Of a stretch of DNA of 12,378 nt, positions 12,297 through 12,378 are shown in pieces. The notes under the pieces are model-generated. The model was not told where the DNA came from and made no database searches. It saw nothing but the letters and a program-made list of their open reading frames with translations. Position 1 is the stretch's first letter; every line of letters starts with the position of its first letter. The DNA comes from Candidatus Uhrbacteria bacterium (GTDB lineage: Bacteria; Patescibacteriota; Patescibacteriia; JACQSD01), in NCBI GenBank assembly GCA_016206165.1, contig JACQSD010000067.1:1-12378 (forward strand). The letters are read 5' to 3'. The position numbers and the translations under genes are program-made.

Positions 12297-12378
12297 AATC
12301 CTAATTCCAAAATCCTAAATCCGAAATCACCGCCTCTGGCGGGATCCCGTCAGAATGCGGGACAAATCCTAATAACCA
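12297..12378. repeat. Repeat block: 7-bp-periodic run plus two hairpins
   Basis: From 12298 the sequence runs in degenerate heptamers (ATCCTAA, TTCCAAA, ATCCTAA, ATCCGAA) to about 12329, the same family as at 2555-2644. Two hairpins follow: CCGCC/GGCGG (12330-12334, 12338-12342, loop TCT) and TCCCG/CGGGA (12345-12349, 12358-12362). An AAATCCTAA heptamer-like unit recurs at 12364-12372 and the window then ends. No gene is seen. The hairpins could end the HPF-sigma transcript, but no T tract follows. Confidence 0.7.

Overview
The window looks like chromosomal DNA of a Patescibacteria / Candidate Phyla Radiation bacterium, probably from the Parcubacteria side. This is inferred from gene content and style. 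A membrane-anchored TraG/VirB4-like ATPase is preceded by a small acidic-to-basic partner protein. Gaps between genes are very short and are packed with degenerate low-complexity repeats and dyads. Several starts lack a Shine-Dalgarno site. TGA is used as a stop by three genes, so the code is standard rather than code 25. No search was run, so the lineage is a judgement.

Layout. Positions 13-1017 (+) encode a RhuM-Fic fusion, followed by a terminator-like hairpin and a second perfect hairpin. Facing it on the minus strand are cysS (cysteinyl-tRNA synthetase, start corrected to 2554) and, upstream of it, a KefB/KefC-type cation/H+ antiporter with a C-terminal TrkA-N domain (2649-4358). A divergent promoter region of about 100 bp (4359-4462), holding two adjacent perfect inverted repeats, separates the antiporter from a rightward block. 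That block contains a 161-residue protein of unknown function, the T4SS-type ATPase (start overlaps the previous stop), dnaX, a tRNA-Gln(CTG), a large GT-C-type membrane protein, and a gene with its own extended -10 promoter encoding a hibernation-promoting-factor domain fused to ECF-sigma-like regions. The window closes in a repeat block.

How the genes fit together. The core functions are translation (cysS, tRNA-Gln, the HPF domain), replication (dnaX), ion homeostasis (antiporter) and the cell surface (ATPase, GT-C protein). The rightward genes are closely spaced, but only the 161-residue protein and the ATPase show clear translational coupling.

The most notable points are: (1) the single protein joining a ribosome-hibernation domain to a sigma-factor-like module; (2) a dispersed-repeat-like 34-bp unit sitting in frame inside essential cysS; (3) at least two, probably three, promoters whose -10 box lies 8-11 nt from the ATG, implying leaderless mRNAs; (4) stacked, partly mutually exclusive inverted repeats in the divergent promoter; (5) a 7-bp-periodic TTTAGGG-like repeat family at two places; and (6) a perfect 25-bp palindrome inside the RhuM coding sequence. 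There is no gene-free stretch over 300 bases.
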